Program-made: the position numbers and the translations under genes
Source of the DNA: Bog-756 sp963756515
GTDB taxonomy: Bacteria > Actinomycetota > Acidimicrobiia > Acidimicrobiales > RAAP-2
Direction of reading: 5' to 3'
NCBI GenBank assembly: GCA_963756515.1
Contig: CAVWNV010000011.1
Coordinates: 124,001-188,000 of the forward strand
Length of the DNA stretch: 64,000 nucleotides
The notes under the pieces: model-generated
Seen by the model: the letters and a program-made list of their open reading frames with translations, nothing else
The model's database searches: none
What the model was told of the DNA's origin: nothing
Shown here: positions 28,861 through 38,781 of the stretch, one piece after another
Layout: every line of letters starts with the position of its first letter
How positions within the stretch are numbered: position 1 is the first letter of the stretch

Positions 28861-30585
28861 ATGCCGACCCTCAACCTCGAGCGTCAAAAAGGTAAGCACT
28901 CTCGACATAGGGCGAGCGCTTCTACCGGAACAATTGGTATCACTAACGAATACATTTCCACACGATTTAATCATTTTTTCAACAACGGAGCATGGGATGT
29001 AAGTTCCACACCGTCGACCACCGAATGTCATGAGCGCGCCGAGCCGGCGCAGCAGGTGAATTTTCGGATCGTGCCAGCGATGCTGGTGTTTGCCCTCGCG
29101 TTTTCACTGCGCTATTTCCACCTAAAACAATCATTTGACGTATTCAGCGACGAAATAATCTATTCAAATCTCGCCGAGAGTGTCTCCCAACACCATTCCG
29201 TTGCATTCTTTGGGGTACCGTTCTTTCTTCACCCTCCCTTTGTCTTCCTGGAACAGGCACTTTTCATCAGAGCCTTTAACGTCCACGGAGGTATAGTCTC
29301 AGTCGTCTACTCACTACGGCTTCTGAATATCATTTTGGCCTCGTTCAGCGCAGTAGTACTCCTTCGATTGGGAACACGGGTCGGTAGCCCAGTAGCAGGC
29401 GTAATTGCTGCAGTGCTATTTTCGATCGACCCATTCGTCATTCGTTTTGATAGTCGAGTGTTCCTGGAACCTTCGGCGCTCCTCTGGGTAATGATGGGCT
29501 ATCTGCTGCTGTTCAATTCTCTGACTTTGCGCGGCCGAGTAAAAGTGCTCAGCGGGATCGCTGCGGGAGTTCTTATGGGGATCGGCGTCCTGTCCAACGA
29601 GATGGCTACGCCTTTGATTGTGATTCCGCTAGGTACATGTCTGGTTGCGAACTTTCCATATCAGCGACGTAGTTTGGTCCCATCAGCCGTTGCGTTCGTC
29701 TCCGTAATCTTCACCTATCTCGCGGCACTGGCCGCATTCGGACAGTTCACCAATTTCGTTTCCCAACAAACCAGTGGAATTCTTCGCTTGGTGGGGGCTA
29801 GCCAGCAAACCGGGTTTAATAAACCGGGCGCTCCCTCGTTCATTTCTCGCGTTATTGTGCACTTGAGTGGATACGGTGCGGTATATGCGGTATTAGGATT
29901 AGCGATCGTCCCAACCTTTTACTTTTTACTCAAGGGATCGCCTTCACTCCGACTCATTTCCCTGGTGGGCCTCAGTGCCTACACCGTTATCAGCTATCAG
30001 ATCTTCGTGGGAACACTTGAAGAGCAAATGTTTTACTACGTTGATGTTCCGGCGATTCTTATCCTCGCGTTGGGAATAGACCGCCTCATCCGCACTCGTC
30101 CTCAGATAGGCCGTACCTTAACGCTGAGCATTTTGACCGGCGCCGCCGTAATTTGCCTTATGACTGTTGATACGATCACGTGGGTGCAAATCCATACGGC
30201 GCCAGATGCGGGACTTGTATCAGCGATTGATTGGGTCAACTCAAACGTAGGAGCTGGCACAAAGATTGCGCCCCTTGTCGATACGTCAGAGCTTCTTGTC
30301 GGCAACTATCAGGTCTACCTTGCGGAGTCGCCTGCAGAAATTGAACGGGATCGCCCTGCTTTCGTTATTACTTCATCCTTGCAAGTTGCTCAAGGTTATG
30401 GGTTTGCGACTCCTCGCCTGATCCGATGGCTGCGCGCAAATGCAATAACGAACTATGAAAGCACGGGTCGGACTTTTGGGACAGTTATCGTATGGAAAAC
30501 TAAATATCCCTCATCGGTGGAGCAACCCCCGGGACCACCTGGTCCCAATTCGCCCCTGCCAACACATCCCGTGGGTCAGGGTTAA
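28861..30585 (+). CDS. GT-C membrane glycosyltransferase (ArnT/PMT-like, GT39/GT83 type)
   Basis: 574 residues. After a soluble N-terminus of about 70 residues, a first helix (AMLVFALAFSLRYF) leads to FDVFSDEIIYSNLAESV, the catalytic loop with the DE motif of polyprenyl-phosphate-sugar-dependent transferases. Around ten further helices follow, then a short extracytoplasmic domain. These enzymes transfer a sugar from undecaprenyl-phosphate outside the membrane. It is third in the operon with the flippase, six bases after the GT4 gene. The true start may be further inside than 28861. Confidence 0.8.
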   Translation: MPTLNLERQKGKHSRHRASASTGTIGITNEYISTRFNHFFNNGAWDVSSTPSTTECHERAEPAQQVNFRIVPAMLVFALAFSLRYFHLKQSFDVFSDEIIYSNLAESVSQHHSVAFFGVPFFLHPPFVFLEQALFIRAFNVHGGIVSVVYSLRLLNIILASFSAVVLLRLGTRVGSPVAGVIAAVLFSIDPFVIRFDSRVFLEPSALLWVMMGYLLLFNSLTLRGRVKVLSGIAAGVLMGIGVLSNEMATPLIVIPLGTCLVANFPYQRRSLVPSAVAFVSVIFTYLAALAAFGQFTNFVSQQTSGILRLVGASQQTGFNKPGAPSFISRVIVHLSGYGAVYAVLGLAIVPTFYFLLKGSPSLRLISLVGLSAYTVISYQIFVGTLEEQMFYYVDVPAILILALGIDRLIRTRPQIGRTLTLSILTGAAVICLMTVDTITWVQIHTAPDAGLVSAIDWVNSNVGAGTKIAPLVDTSELLVGNYQVYLAESPAEIERDRPAFVITSSLQVAQGYGFATPRLIRWLRANAITNYESTGRTFGTVIVWKTKYPSSVEQPPGPPGPNSPLPTHPVGQG

Positions 30586-30643
30586 TTAGAGTTATCGACA
30601 TACTCGAGCGGAGCTCGTACTACGAATCTTACGAGTGGAGATC

Positions 30644-32938
30644 TCAGCTTCCCCCGATCGATCCGAACTGATCAAGCGTCGGTCCGTTCGGATCCTGTCC
30701 AGCATCCGAGGCAAAAAGTTGAGCCTCGTCCATCCATTGCATTATGTAGATCTTGAGTGACTTGGCTCTATCAATACATAGCTCCAAATCTGCGACAGTT
30801 CCGTTGCCCGTGTTCTCCCCTCCCAAACGTAGGTCAGCGGCTGATGCTAAGGAGGCAATGAAGTCCGCGGGGTCCTCGAGCTGTGGTGTCGGCCCGTCTG
30901 TTGGTGCGTCGAGCCAAGTTGTATAGGCCACAGTGTGTGCGGCATCAGGAAGGGAATCCAGCAGATCAATCCAGTCGAGACCTTGATTGAATTCGGGAGC
31001 GTTGGAAGTGAGCAGGTCTGAGACCTCGTTAGCTTGCTGGGCCGGCCGCTCGCCCCAGCCTGGGAGCAAGATGTACACATCGGTTTGAAAGTCCGTCCAC
31101 ATCTGATTGTTGAGCCATTCTCCGTAGCTGTTCAGCGCTGCGTTATAAGAGTCGAGAAACTCTTCTGCCTGTTCGGGCGTGCCGGTCCCAGGTGTCCAGC
31201 CCGGAACTGGCGACGCGGACTGAGTGCTGGCGTCGTAAGCCCAATAGCTGTCCGTGTGACCGCGGAAGTCCGAGACCGGATACGAGAGTTCGCCGAGAGG
31301 TCCTCCACCCTCACGGATACCCATTACTTGTCCCGGTTGGAATTGGGAGCCCAGCCAAGCGAGGTAACTACCTTCGGCCGAGCGGACTGCGAGATCGGTG
31401 ACCCCGTTCACGATGTTGTCACCGGAATCCTCAGTACCGGTGAAGACGTCTCCGTATTGGTTCACAAATCGAGTGCCTCCCGGCAGTGAAAACGCCCAGG
31501 TTGGTGGGTACTGCAGCCCAGGGTCTAGAACCACTTGCAATCCAGTCGCCCGAGCTGTATTGACTTCAGACTCGATATTCGCAATATAAGTCGCCGAGAA
31601 GCCCCCAGCGGACGGCTCGGCATCATTCCAACCGATGTTGATCGTTACGGCGTCAACCCCTGCCGCTCGTTCTTGAGCAAAATGGCTTTCGTTTACCTCG
31701 AGTAGCCCGAGTATTGGCGAACCAGTCTCCGGGTTTGGGGACCCCACAGAAGAAACCTGAGTGGTCGGCGTTGAAGCCGCAGAGGTACCTGCAGCCGGGT
31801 TATTTTCTGCAGGCTCACCCAGCATCAACGTTGCAACGCCGTTCGACTCAATAAGGGAATAGTTCCCGTTCGCCCGATTGACAATCATTCCCGATACCAG
31901 TTTTCCCTCACTTCCAAGTGACCCATAGAATTGGGCATCGCCATAGGTAAAGATGCCTCCATCGGACGCCACCAGCCAGTAGCCGTTTCCGTCAGGTGTT
32001 GCAGCCATGCCCACAATGGGTTGGTTCAGGTGGATCCCACCCGTTGAGCCATAGAATTGGGCATCGCCATAGGTAAAGATGCCTCCATCGGACGCCACCA
32101 GCCAGTAGCCGTTTCCGTCAGGTGTTGCAGCCATGCCCACAATGGGTTGGTTCAGGTGGATCCCACCCGTTGAGCCATAGAATTGGGCATCGCCATAGGT
32201 AAAGATGCCTCCATCGGACGCCACCAGCCAGTAGCCGTTTCCGTCAGGTGTTGCAGCCATGCCCACAATGGGTTGGTTCAGGTGGATCCCACCCGTTGAG
32301 CCATAGAATTGGGCATCGCCATAGGTAAAGATCCCTCCATCGGACGCCACCAGCCAGTAGCCGTTTCCGTCAGGTGTTGCAGCCATGCCCACAACGGGTT
32401 GGTTCAGGTGAAGGCCGGATCCCGCCGGCGATCCAATCGAAGGAGCTCCGTCGAACGACATGACAACACCGACCGCCGTTACTGTCCAATAGCCGCCACT
32501 GGGATCGGCCGACAACATATGACCACCGCTGTAAAACGCCAATGTGAAACTATTTGCGGCCCGAGCCGCGATCTTCGGTCCAGGGTTAGATGTCCCTGAT
32601 CCGAAATAGCAGGCGAGTGAGAACACAAACAGAGTCGCCAGAAGGATGCGGACACAAGCTCGTGTCCTCTGAACATGCAGGGACCTTACGAAGTCGCGCG
32701 ACCTATTCCTCCAGCCCCTCCAGCCCCATGAGGGGCCGTTCCCGTTTTGTGTAACTCGCGGTGGCGGTTTCCTTGGACCTGCTGACCGTGTGAGCAACCT
32801 CAGTGGAATATCAGTCACTCGAAACCCCAATCCCGCTGCATCTTTCATCTGATAGCCACCCACTTGAGTCATCGGCCAGACCCGGCTGGGACTTGAGCCC
32901 GTGACCTTTTCGGCCAATGATCTTGGAATGCAGTCCAA
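30644..32938 (-). CDS. Secreted repeat protein with glycosidase-like TIM-barrel domain
   Basis: 764 residues. A membrane or signal segment (ILLATLFVFSLACYFGSGTS) lies near residue 100, so either the true start is internal or the protein keeps a cytoplasmic tail. A beta-propeller-like tract of 42-residue repeats follows, with GYWLVASDGGIFTYGDAQFY and GMAATPDGN. After a short Ser/Thr linker comes a domain resembling beta-galactosidase/GH42-like barrels (GVDAVTINIGWNDAEPSAGG, MGIREGGGPLGELSYP). It would act outside the cell, binding and cleaving or scanning a glycan. It is on the opposite strand to its neighbours. Confidence 0.72.
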   Translation of the reverse strand: MDCIPRSLAEKVTGSSPSRVWPMTQVGGYQMKDAAGLGFRVTDIPLRLLTRSAGPRKPPPRVTQNGNGPSWGWRGWRNRSRDFVRSLHVQRTRACVRILLATLFVFSLACYFGSGTSNPGPKIAARAANSFTLAFYSGGHMLSADPSGGYWTVTAVGVVMSFDGAPSIGSPAGSGLHLNQPVVGMAATPDGNGYWLVASDGGIFTYGDAQFYGSTGGIHLNQPIVGMAATPDGNGYWLVASDGGIFTYGDAQFYGSTGGIHLNQPIVGMAATPDGNGYWLVASDGGIFTYGDAQFYGSTGGIHLNQPIVGMAATPDGNGYWLVASDGGIFTYGDAQFYGSLGSEGKLVSGMIVNRANGNYSLIESNGVATLMLGEPAENNPAAGTSAASTPTTQVSSVGSPNPETGSPILGLLEVNESHFAQERAAGVDAVTINIGWNDAEPSAGGFSATYIANIESEVNTARATGLQVVLDPGLQYPPTWAFSLPGGTRFVNQYGDVFTGTEDSGDNIVNGVTDLAVRSAEGSYLAWLGSQFQPGQVMGIREGGGPLGELSYPVSDFRGHTDSYWAYDASTQSASPVPGWTPGTGTPEQAEEFLDSYNAALNSYGEWLNNQMWTDFQTDVYILLPGWGERPAQQANEVSDLLTSNAPEFNQGLDWIDLLDSLPDAAHTVAYTTWLDAPTDGPTPQLEDPADFIASLASAADLRLGGENTGNGTVADLELCIDRAKSLKIYIMQWMDEAQLFASDAGQDPNGPTLDQFGSIGGS
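31923..32412 (-). repeat. Four 126-bp tandem repeats inside the secreted protein gene
   Basis: Copies begin at 31923, 32049, 32175 and 32301, each exactly 126 bp (42 codons). They are almost identical even at third codon positions, while the outer edges diverge. This indicates recent expansion by slippage or recombination. The copy number may vary between cells, and short-read assemblies may have collapsed it. Confidence 0.95.
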
Positions 32939-33109
32939 ATGAGTCTCTCGATCGGCTCTTTTGGAGAGTGAACAAATGCGTTAGTTGCCTGCTCAGAGGC
33001 TGACCCAATCGGTTTGACGGTCAAAACAGAAAACACTACGGTCTTCATCCTTCAGCCGCGCGAGAAGCACGCTGATCTATACCCGAGAATTTGATCCAGG
33101 CGGGCGAGC

Positions 33110-35327
33110 ATGGTGCAGCAGAGTTCTGTTCAAGATCTAGCCCTACTGGGGATAGAGCGAAAATCGCCTCGCCCAGTTCCTGAACTCATCACAGATCAAG
33201 ACAATGGAAGTCCTCTCATCACCGATGAGGCCGGCACCGCTCCGGAAGATCGGAGGTTCCGACCTGACATCGAAGGAATGAGGGCCCTCGCAATCCTGCT
33301 TGTTGTGTTCTACCACGCCGGAGTTCCAGGCCTGAGCGGCGGTTTCGTTGGTGTAGACGTCTTCTTCGTCATCTCCGGATTCGTGATCACGGGGCTGATG
33401 CTGCGGGAACACGCTGTAACAAAACGAACTCGATTACAGGCTTTCTATGGTCGTCGAGCACGGCGGATCCTGCCGGCCGCATCGTTGGTAATCATCGTCA
33501 CAGTGTTGGGATCATATAAATGGCTAGGGTTTCTGACGGGGAACGCAACTGCGACTGTTGCAAAAAGCGCGTCTCTCTTCTACGCAAACTTTCACTTTAT
33601 AGCGACTGGAACCAATTACTTGGCCTCCCAGCAGCCCCCATCTGCCTTACAAAACTATTGGTCCCTATCGGTGGAGGAACAGTTTTATATTGTATACCCA
33701 AGCCTCTTCCTCTTTGCGGCCTTGATCTGGCCAACAAGAAGTATGAGGGCGAAGATGACAATCTTACTCGTTGTCGGACTCGGGACATCATTAATTTGGT
33801 CAATTCAACAAACCTCGGCCAACACTGTTGCCGCATATTTTTCCCCATTTACTCGCGCTTGGGAGCTAGCTCTGGGAGGATTGGTAGCTGTCGCGAGCTC
33901 GAAACTGATCAAATTCCCACGACTGGTAGCTGCTACAGCAACCTGGATTGGTCTTACGGGAGTATTGGTAGCAGCATTTCTATTCAATAGCAGTACAAAA
34001 TACCCCGGTGTTGCAGTCATGCTTCCTGTCATCGGCACTGCATTGGTGATTGCCGGAGGGACTGCTCAGCCAAGAATAGGTACCGAGACGATCCTCCGAA
34101 CGCCCCCGTTTCAATGGCTAGGTCGACTGTCCTATTCCCTTTATCTTTGGCACTGGCCGATTCTGATCATTGCCACGCAACACGTGGGCCACGCCCTTCC
34201 TGTGCAGGAAAATCTTCTATTGGTATTGCTTGCCCTCGGGCTCTCCGTTGGCTCGTACTATCTGATCGAGAATCCAATTAGACATTGGAAGTATTTGTGG
34301 CGATCGGCAGATCGAAGCATCACACTGGGTGTAATTCTCATTGCCGTCACTCTTCTATTCGTCACTATTGAGATCGCAAACCACTCCGGAACTATCGCGA
34401 CTGCCGACGGATCCAATGAAACATCACCGGCTTCGATTGTCGAATCCGGCGCCACGAGGGATATTCTTCGGTCGATCGCCGCATCCTCAACGATCAGATC
34501 AAATTCCTAGGAATCTTGACCCGAGTCTGCGATCATTCGCAGACGCGAATCAGGCCATAGCCTCGGCCGGAACAGCTTTTTTTGCCCAGTGCGATGCGAA
34601 TGGCAACGCTGACCAGGTGGCGAGGCCAACTCCATGCTTGTTTGGCGACACTCATTCTGACAAAACAGTCGTTCTCGTTGGCGACTCCAACGTCGGCAAC
34701 TGGGCACCGGCCCTGAACATTGGATTGGATCGGGCTGGATACAAATTGGCTGTCTTCGGATTTGCAGGCTGTCCTGTCCCGGATCTCTACTATCCCTCGT
34801 ACGGTCAGATGACTGCCTCGTTGCTAGCGGCGTGCAATGAATGGCACATGAATGTCCCTCGTGCCATAAATGCAATCCATCCTCTTGCGATTATCGCAGC
34901 TTCAGGGGAAGCTGACCTTGCGGGGATATCGAACAAACGGTGGATCCGAGGGTTCACAAACCTCTTCAATAAAAGTACTTTGGATTCCTCGGCGACGGTG
35001 CGGATTCTCCTGGGCACAAGTCCATTCCCAGCTCCGACGCCCGATTGCTTGGCGGAAAACTCAAACCCTCAGAACTGTTCACTTCACGATTCGCCGGGCT
35101 CCGGGTCTTTCTACTCGAGCTTTTTGGCCAGAGATCCACTTATCGCGACCGCTGCCAATGCGACCCTTATCCCGACGTATCCGTGGTTCTGCCATTCGGG
35201 AACATGTTCCCCCATTGTTTCGAACTACCTGGTATTCGCCGACCAAGATCATGCAACTATTGCCTATAGCGAATACCTCGCACCGGTCGTCACCGACGCC
35301 GTTGAGAATGTCATAGCGGCCCGCTAG
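33110..35327 (+). pseudogene. OatA-like acyltransferase-3 with SGNH domain, split by a frameshift
   Basis: The first frame (to 34510) encodes an acyltransferase family 3 membrane domain: FRPDIEGMRALAILLVVFYH, VDVFFVISGFVITGLM and SLSVEEQFYIVYPSLF are hallmarks, with 10-11 helices. The second frame (ending 35327) encodes the SGNH hydrolase domain with VVLVGDSNVGNWAPALN as block I. Deleting one A in the AAA at 34501-34503 joins IRS to IPRNLDPSLRSF and gives one protein of about 739 residues. The intact enzyme would carry acyl groups across the membrane and O-acetylate an extracellular glycan. The homopolymer makes a sequencing error or phase-variable slippage plausible. Confidence 0.78.
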
Positions 35328-35491
35328 TTGCTCTGCCTGGATCTCACCGGGTCGCCGCACTCAGCTCCGTTGGCGACCGGAGAGTTAGACAATGATCGAG
35401 TGCAAGTTCAGCTCCCGGACAAGACCTTCGCGCCCCTCGCTTCTGTCCCGTGAACACTCAGTGGACTCGATCGCTCTGATCGGGATGCCTT

Positions 35492-35499
35492 TCCGCCCC
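35492..35499. repeat. Left flank of IS256 copy 2 (near-perfect target duplication)
   Basis: TCCGCCCC here matches TTCGCCCC at 36903-36910 in seven of eight bases, as expected for an IS256-type target duplication with one later change. Confidence 0.5.
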
Positions 35500-36902
35500 G
35501 GTGGCGTCCCCTCACGTGGTGGGGTTTGAGTAGCCTGGGCATCCACCAATAGGTGGGGCCATCGGCGTGATCCTCGGTGTGTTCCTTGCACGAACCCACC
35601 ATGAGGAGATCACCACCGATGGCCCTGGATCAGTCTGTCCTGTCCGAACTGCTCGATGCATTCCGCACCGGTGAGGGACTCGACCTCATCAAAGAAGCCG
35701 CCGCCCTGGTCTGCCAGGAGCTGATCGAGGCCGAGCTCACCGCCAAGATCGGTGCTGAGCGCTACGAGCGCACCGACACCCGGATCACCGAGCGCAATGG
35801 GCACCGTCCCCGGGTGCTCTCGACCAAGGCCGGGGACGTGGAGCTGGCCATCCCCAAGCTCCGGAAGGGGAGCTTCTTCCCCTCCATCCTCGAGCCCCGC
35901 CGGCGGATCGACCAGGCCCTCTATGCCGTGGTCATGGAGGCCTACGTGCATGGGGTCTCCACCCGGGCCGTCGACGAGCTGGTGGCCGCCCTCGGGGTCA
36001 GCTCCGGCATCTCCCGGTCCGAGGTATCCCGAATCTGTGCCGGGCTGGACGAGGTGGTCGACTCGTTCCGGGAGCGCCGACTGGACCATGTCGCTTTTCC
36101 CTACGTGTATTTGGACGCCACCTACCTGCACGTCCGAGAGCACCACCAGGTGACCTCGAAGGCCGTGGTCATCGCCACCGGGGTGGCGGCCACCGGACAC
36201 CGGGAGATCCTGGGCATCGACGTCGGGGATTCGGAGAACGAGACCTTCTGGCGGGAGTTCCTGCGCAAGCTCCGGGCCCGGGGACTGGAGGGCGTGCAAC
36301 TGGTCATCTCCGACCAGCACACCGGCCTGGTGTCGGCCATCAAGCGGTGCTTCCAGGGGGCCTCCCACCAGCGCTGCCGGGTCCACTTCGCCCGCAACCT
36401 GCTGGCCACCATCCCGAAAGGCCACCAGCCCATGGTGTCGGCCGCCTTCAAGACCGTCTTCGCCCAGGTGTCCGGTGCGGACATGCACGCCCAGTGGGAC
36501 CAAGTGAGCTCCACCCTGGAGGGCCGGTTCGACAAGGGAGCAGCCCTCATGGTTGCGGCCAAGGAGGAGGTCCTGGCCTTCACCGCCTTCCCGACCGAGC
36601 ACTGGCGTCAGATCTGGTCGACCAATCCGCTCGAGCGGCTCAACAAGGAGCTGAAGCGCAGGTGTCGGGTCGTCGGCATCTTCCCCAACGAGGCCTCAGT
36701 CGTCCGCCTCGGTGGAGCGGTCCTCCTCGACGTCCACGACGAGTGGGTATCGGCCGAGCGGAGGTACTTCTCCGAAGCCTCTATGGCCAAGCTGTACCGG
36801 GTCGTGGATAATGACGATGCGTCCGTCAAAGAGCTCACGCCCTCTGACTGATTGCCGCCGAGGATTGCATGCTCAATCCCCACCACTCGGCGGGACGCCA
36901 CC
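35500..36902 (+). mobile_element. IS256-family insertion sequence, copy 2 (1403 bp)
   Basis: Same element and orientation as copy 1 at 22481, with identical inverted-repeat ends and almost identical sequence. The leader before the transposase start differs by a few bases including a 2-bp length change, and one silent third-position change lies near the end of the gene. It has inserted next to, and apparently into, a degenerate excisionase remnant that continues to its right. With copy 1 it brackets the AT-rich polysaccharide cassette. Confidence 0.93.
35619..36851 (+). CDS. IS256-family transposase (copy 2)
   Basis: 410 residues, identical in protein sequence to copy 1, with the same D166, D232 and E339. 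The start at 35619 corresponds to the copy 1 start. Changes in the leader open the frame upstream, but the extra 14 codons are not shared and are not needed. Confidence 0.95.
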   Translation: MALDQSVLSELLDAFRTGEGLDLIKEAAALVCQELIEAELTAKIGAERYERTDTRITERNGHRPRVLSTKAGDVELAIPKLRKGSFFPSILEPRRRIDQALYAVVMEAYVHGVSTRAVDELVAALGVSSGISRSEVSRICAGLDEVVDSFRERRLDHVAFPYVYLDATYLHVREHHQVTSKAVVIATGVAATGHREILGIDVGDSENETFWREFLRKLRARGLEGVQLVISDQHTGLVSAIKRCFQGASHQRCRVHFARNLLATIPKGHQPMVSAAFKTVFAQVSGADMHAQWDQVSSTLEGRFDKGAALMVAAKEEVLAFTAFPTEHWRQIWSTNPLERLNKELKRRCRVVGIFPNEASVVRLGGAVLLDVHDEWVSAERRYFSEASMAKLYRVVDNDDASVKELTPSD

Positions 36903-36910
36903 TTCGCCCC

Positions 36911-37061
36911 CTGTCTCGGAGTCGACAATTCAACACATTCATCAGCTATTCGCGCCTATCTCAGATCCCCTGAGGTCTTGGCCGTGGGGCCGATCCGGAC
37001 GCGGAACGACATCGCATCCTGGGCCACGAGTTACCCAAGAAGGCGGGGACGTCCGTCCAGA
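36911..37061 (+). pseudogene. Decayed excisionase-like HTH remnant
   Basis: The DNA aligns with the intact gene at 38578 from its recognition-helix region to its end. CTCGG.GTC and CAGCTA are conserved, and the translation reads IHQLF, then after a shift VLAVGPIRTRNDIASWA and RRRGRPSRD. The 5' part is missing where the insertion sequence ends. It shows that a further integrative element of the same family once lay here. Confidence 0.6.
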
Positions 37062-37164
37062 GACTTATACATCCAGACTCCCATATGCGGAATTGCTCGG
37101 GGCATGACCGGCGAGTCCGAAGGCCACGGCCAATCACGTCTGCCCGCCTTGGGTTGAGGGTTGC

Positions 37165-38424
37165 TCAATGGAATGTCAACGCTGCCCCGAGAAGTGTGGC
37201 CGCCTCACGATCCCGCTCTGGTAGTGCGTGGGCATACCGATTGAGCGTCATGGTTGCATTGGCGTGGCCATGACGGTTGGACACTGTCCGCACGTCGACT
37301 CCGGCGGCAATCAAGGTAGTTACTGAGAAGTGCCGCAGATCGTGAAACCGATACGGCCACCGTTCGGCAGGAGTCAGATCTGCTCGCCTGGCCATCGGGA
37401 ATCTCTTACGTAAGTTCACCAGGGCCGGTCGCTCCATCTCTTCACAAATCTTCCTGAACCTGTGCGTCAAGGTATCTGGATTAACTGAAATTGCCCCGTC
37501 CGCCTGATAGCTCAAGACATAAGGGTCCGGAACGATGGGCAAGCAGGCCCGATCAGAGAGTTCGACCATGAATGCCCGCCGTTTCTTTAGGAGGTCCACC
37601 GCTGTCGGGTCAAGGGCCACGTCTCTCGAAGCATGCGTCTTGGTTGGTCCAATGTGATGTTCTCCGTGGGCCACCGTCAGCGACCGAGCGATCTTGACGT
37701 ACCCGTCTACAAGGTCGATGTCACTCCATTTGAGCGCCACCAGCTCGCCTCTGCGAGCTCCAGTCAGCGCTGCAAGTGCTACTGCTGTGCCAAGCACTGA
37801 ATCCTTATCCTTAGCCGCTTTGATCAGAGTCGTTACCTGGGCTGGCGTGGGAATCTTCATTTCCGTCCGTTCCACCCTTGGCGGTGTGGATCGGGCGGTC
37901 GGAGCTTCGTTGATCCAGCCCCACTTGACCGCCTGGCGAAATGCAGCCGAAAGTATGCAGTGGAACCCGTGAACTGTGGACGGCGAGAGCCCGACCTTCA
38001 ACCAGTTTCGATAGGCAGCATCGAGGACATCGGGTCCGAGCTCACTCAACCGGATGTGACCCAGGGTGGGCCGGATTCGGCCCTCGATCTTGCTGCGATT
38101 CTCATAGCGAGTGCGGGGGCGTTGTGTCCACTCCGCCGCCTCCAGCCATTTATCGAGCAGCTGGCCAACCGTAGTTGTCGTACGGTTGAACTTCCCCACC
38201 TCGACTTCCGTCACCAGAGCAGCGAGCGCTTTTGCTGCAGATCGTTCCCCTCCCTCGAATGTGCGAGTTACCTGCCGAGGCTTCCCGCTCAACGGATCTC
38301 GGCCGGCGTAGGCGCGGAGCTGCCAGTGCCCGGGCGATCGCTCTCGCATCGTGCCCGATTGGGCTCGGCCGCCCCTTTGACCCGAGTTGCTCACGATCGA
38401 ACATCCCGCCCAAAACAGGCGCAC
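37165..38424 (-). CDS. Tyrosine recombinase (phage-type integrase)
   Basis: Up to 419 residues, full length for the family. An N-terminal AP2-like arm-binding part (HWQLRAYAGRDPLSGKPRQV) is followed by a SAM-like core-binding domain (TVGQLLDKWLEAAEWTQRPR) and the catalytic domain. Active-site residues are visible: Arg in TGARRGELVAL, HDLRH, the second His in NRHGHAN, and the nucleophile Tyr in LNRYAHAL. It would integrate and excise its element together with the divergent excisionase gene at 38578. The start could also be at GTG 38394 or ATG 38349. The attachment site it used is discussed under findings. Confidence 0.93.
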   Translation of the reverse strand: MRLFWAGCSIVSNSGQRGGRAQSGTMRERSPGHWQLRAYAGRDPLSGKPRQVTRTFEGGERSAAKALAALVTEVEVGKFNRTTTTVGQLLDKWLEAAEWTQRPRTRYENRSKIEGRIRPTLGHIRLSELGPDVLDAAYRNWLKVGLSPSTVHGFHCILSAAFRQAVKWGWINEAPTARSTPPRVERTEMKIPTPAQVTTLIKAAKDKDSVLGTAVALAALTGARRGELVALKWSDIDLVDGYVKIARSLTVAHGEHHIGPTKTHASRDVALDPTAVDLLKKRRAFMVELSDRACLPIVPDPYVLSYQADGAISVNPDTLTHRFRKICEEMERPALVNLRKRFPMARRADLTPAERWPYRFHDLRHFSVTTLIAAGVDVRTVSNRHGHANATMTLNRYAHALPERDREAATLLGAALTFH

Positions 38425-38577
38425 AGCCGGGCGCGCCTCGTACCATCATCCATGTCGGGACCTCCTGGGGTCTCGGCCGAGCCCGGGGGTGTTTGCGCAC
38501 CGCCCGGGCTTTAACATTGTCCTACGTCAAGCTACCAATTAACTAGTTGATCGTCAAGCGTTTGCTAAGTTCCCGAT

Positions 38578-38781
38578 GTGCCACAGGATCTCGTCAGCGT
38601 GCCAGAAGTGGCCCAGATTCTCGGGGTCTCGCGTCAGCGCGTTCACCAGCTACTTCACGTACATGCTGATTTCCCCCAACCGGAAGCGGTGCTGGCCGTG
38701 GGTCGGATCTGGAAGCGGGAGGACATCGTCGCTTGGGCTAAAAGTCACCCTCGAAAGCGGGGGCGTCCTCCTCGAGTCTGA
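38578..38781 (+). CDS. Excisionase-like MerR/HTH_17 DNA-binding protein
   Basis: 67 residues starting at GTG. DLVSVPEVAQILGVSRQRVH is a winged helix-turn-helix with the pattern of excisionases, and IWKREDIVAWAKSHP completes the wing. The Arg-rich tail (RKRGRPPRV) contacts DNA. It is divergent from the integrase, the usual xis-int arrangement, and probably directs excision and represses integrase. A TAAGTT -10-like hexamer ends 6 nt before the start, so the message may be leaderless. Two degenerate relatives lie at 36911 and 43238. Confidence 0.8.
   Translation: MPQDLVSVPEVAQILGVSRQRVHQLLHVHADFPQPEAVLAVGRIWKREDIVAWAKSHPRKRGRPPRV

Noticed and set aside
31923..32412. Possible CRISPR array
   Set aside because: The repeats are 126 bp, directly adjacent without spacers, and in frame within a protein-coding gene.
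35577..35618. Longer start for the transposase of IS256 copy 2
   Set aside because: The extra codons arise only from changes in the leader and are absent from copy 1, where translation starts at the shared ATG after the ribosome-binding site.
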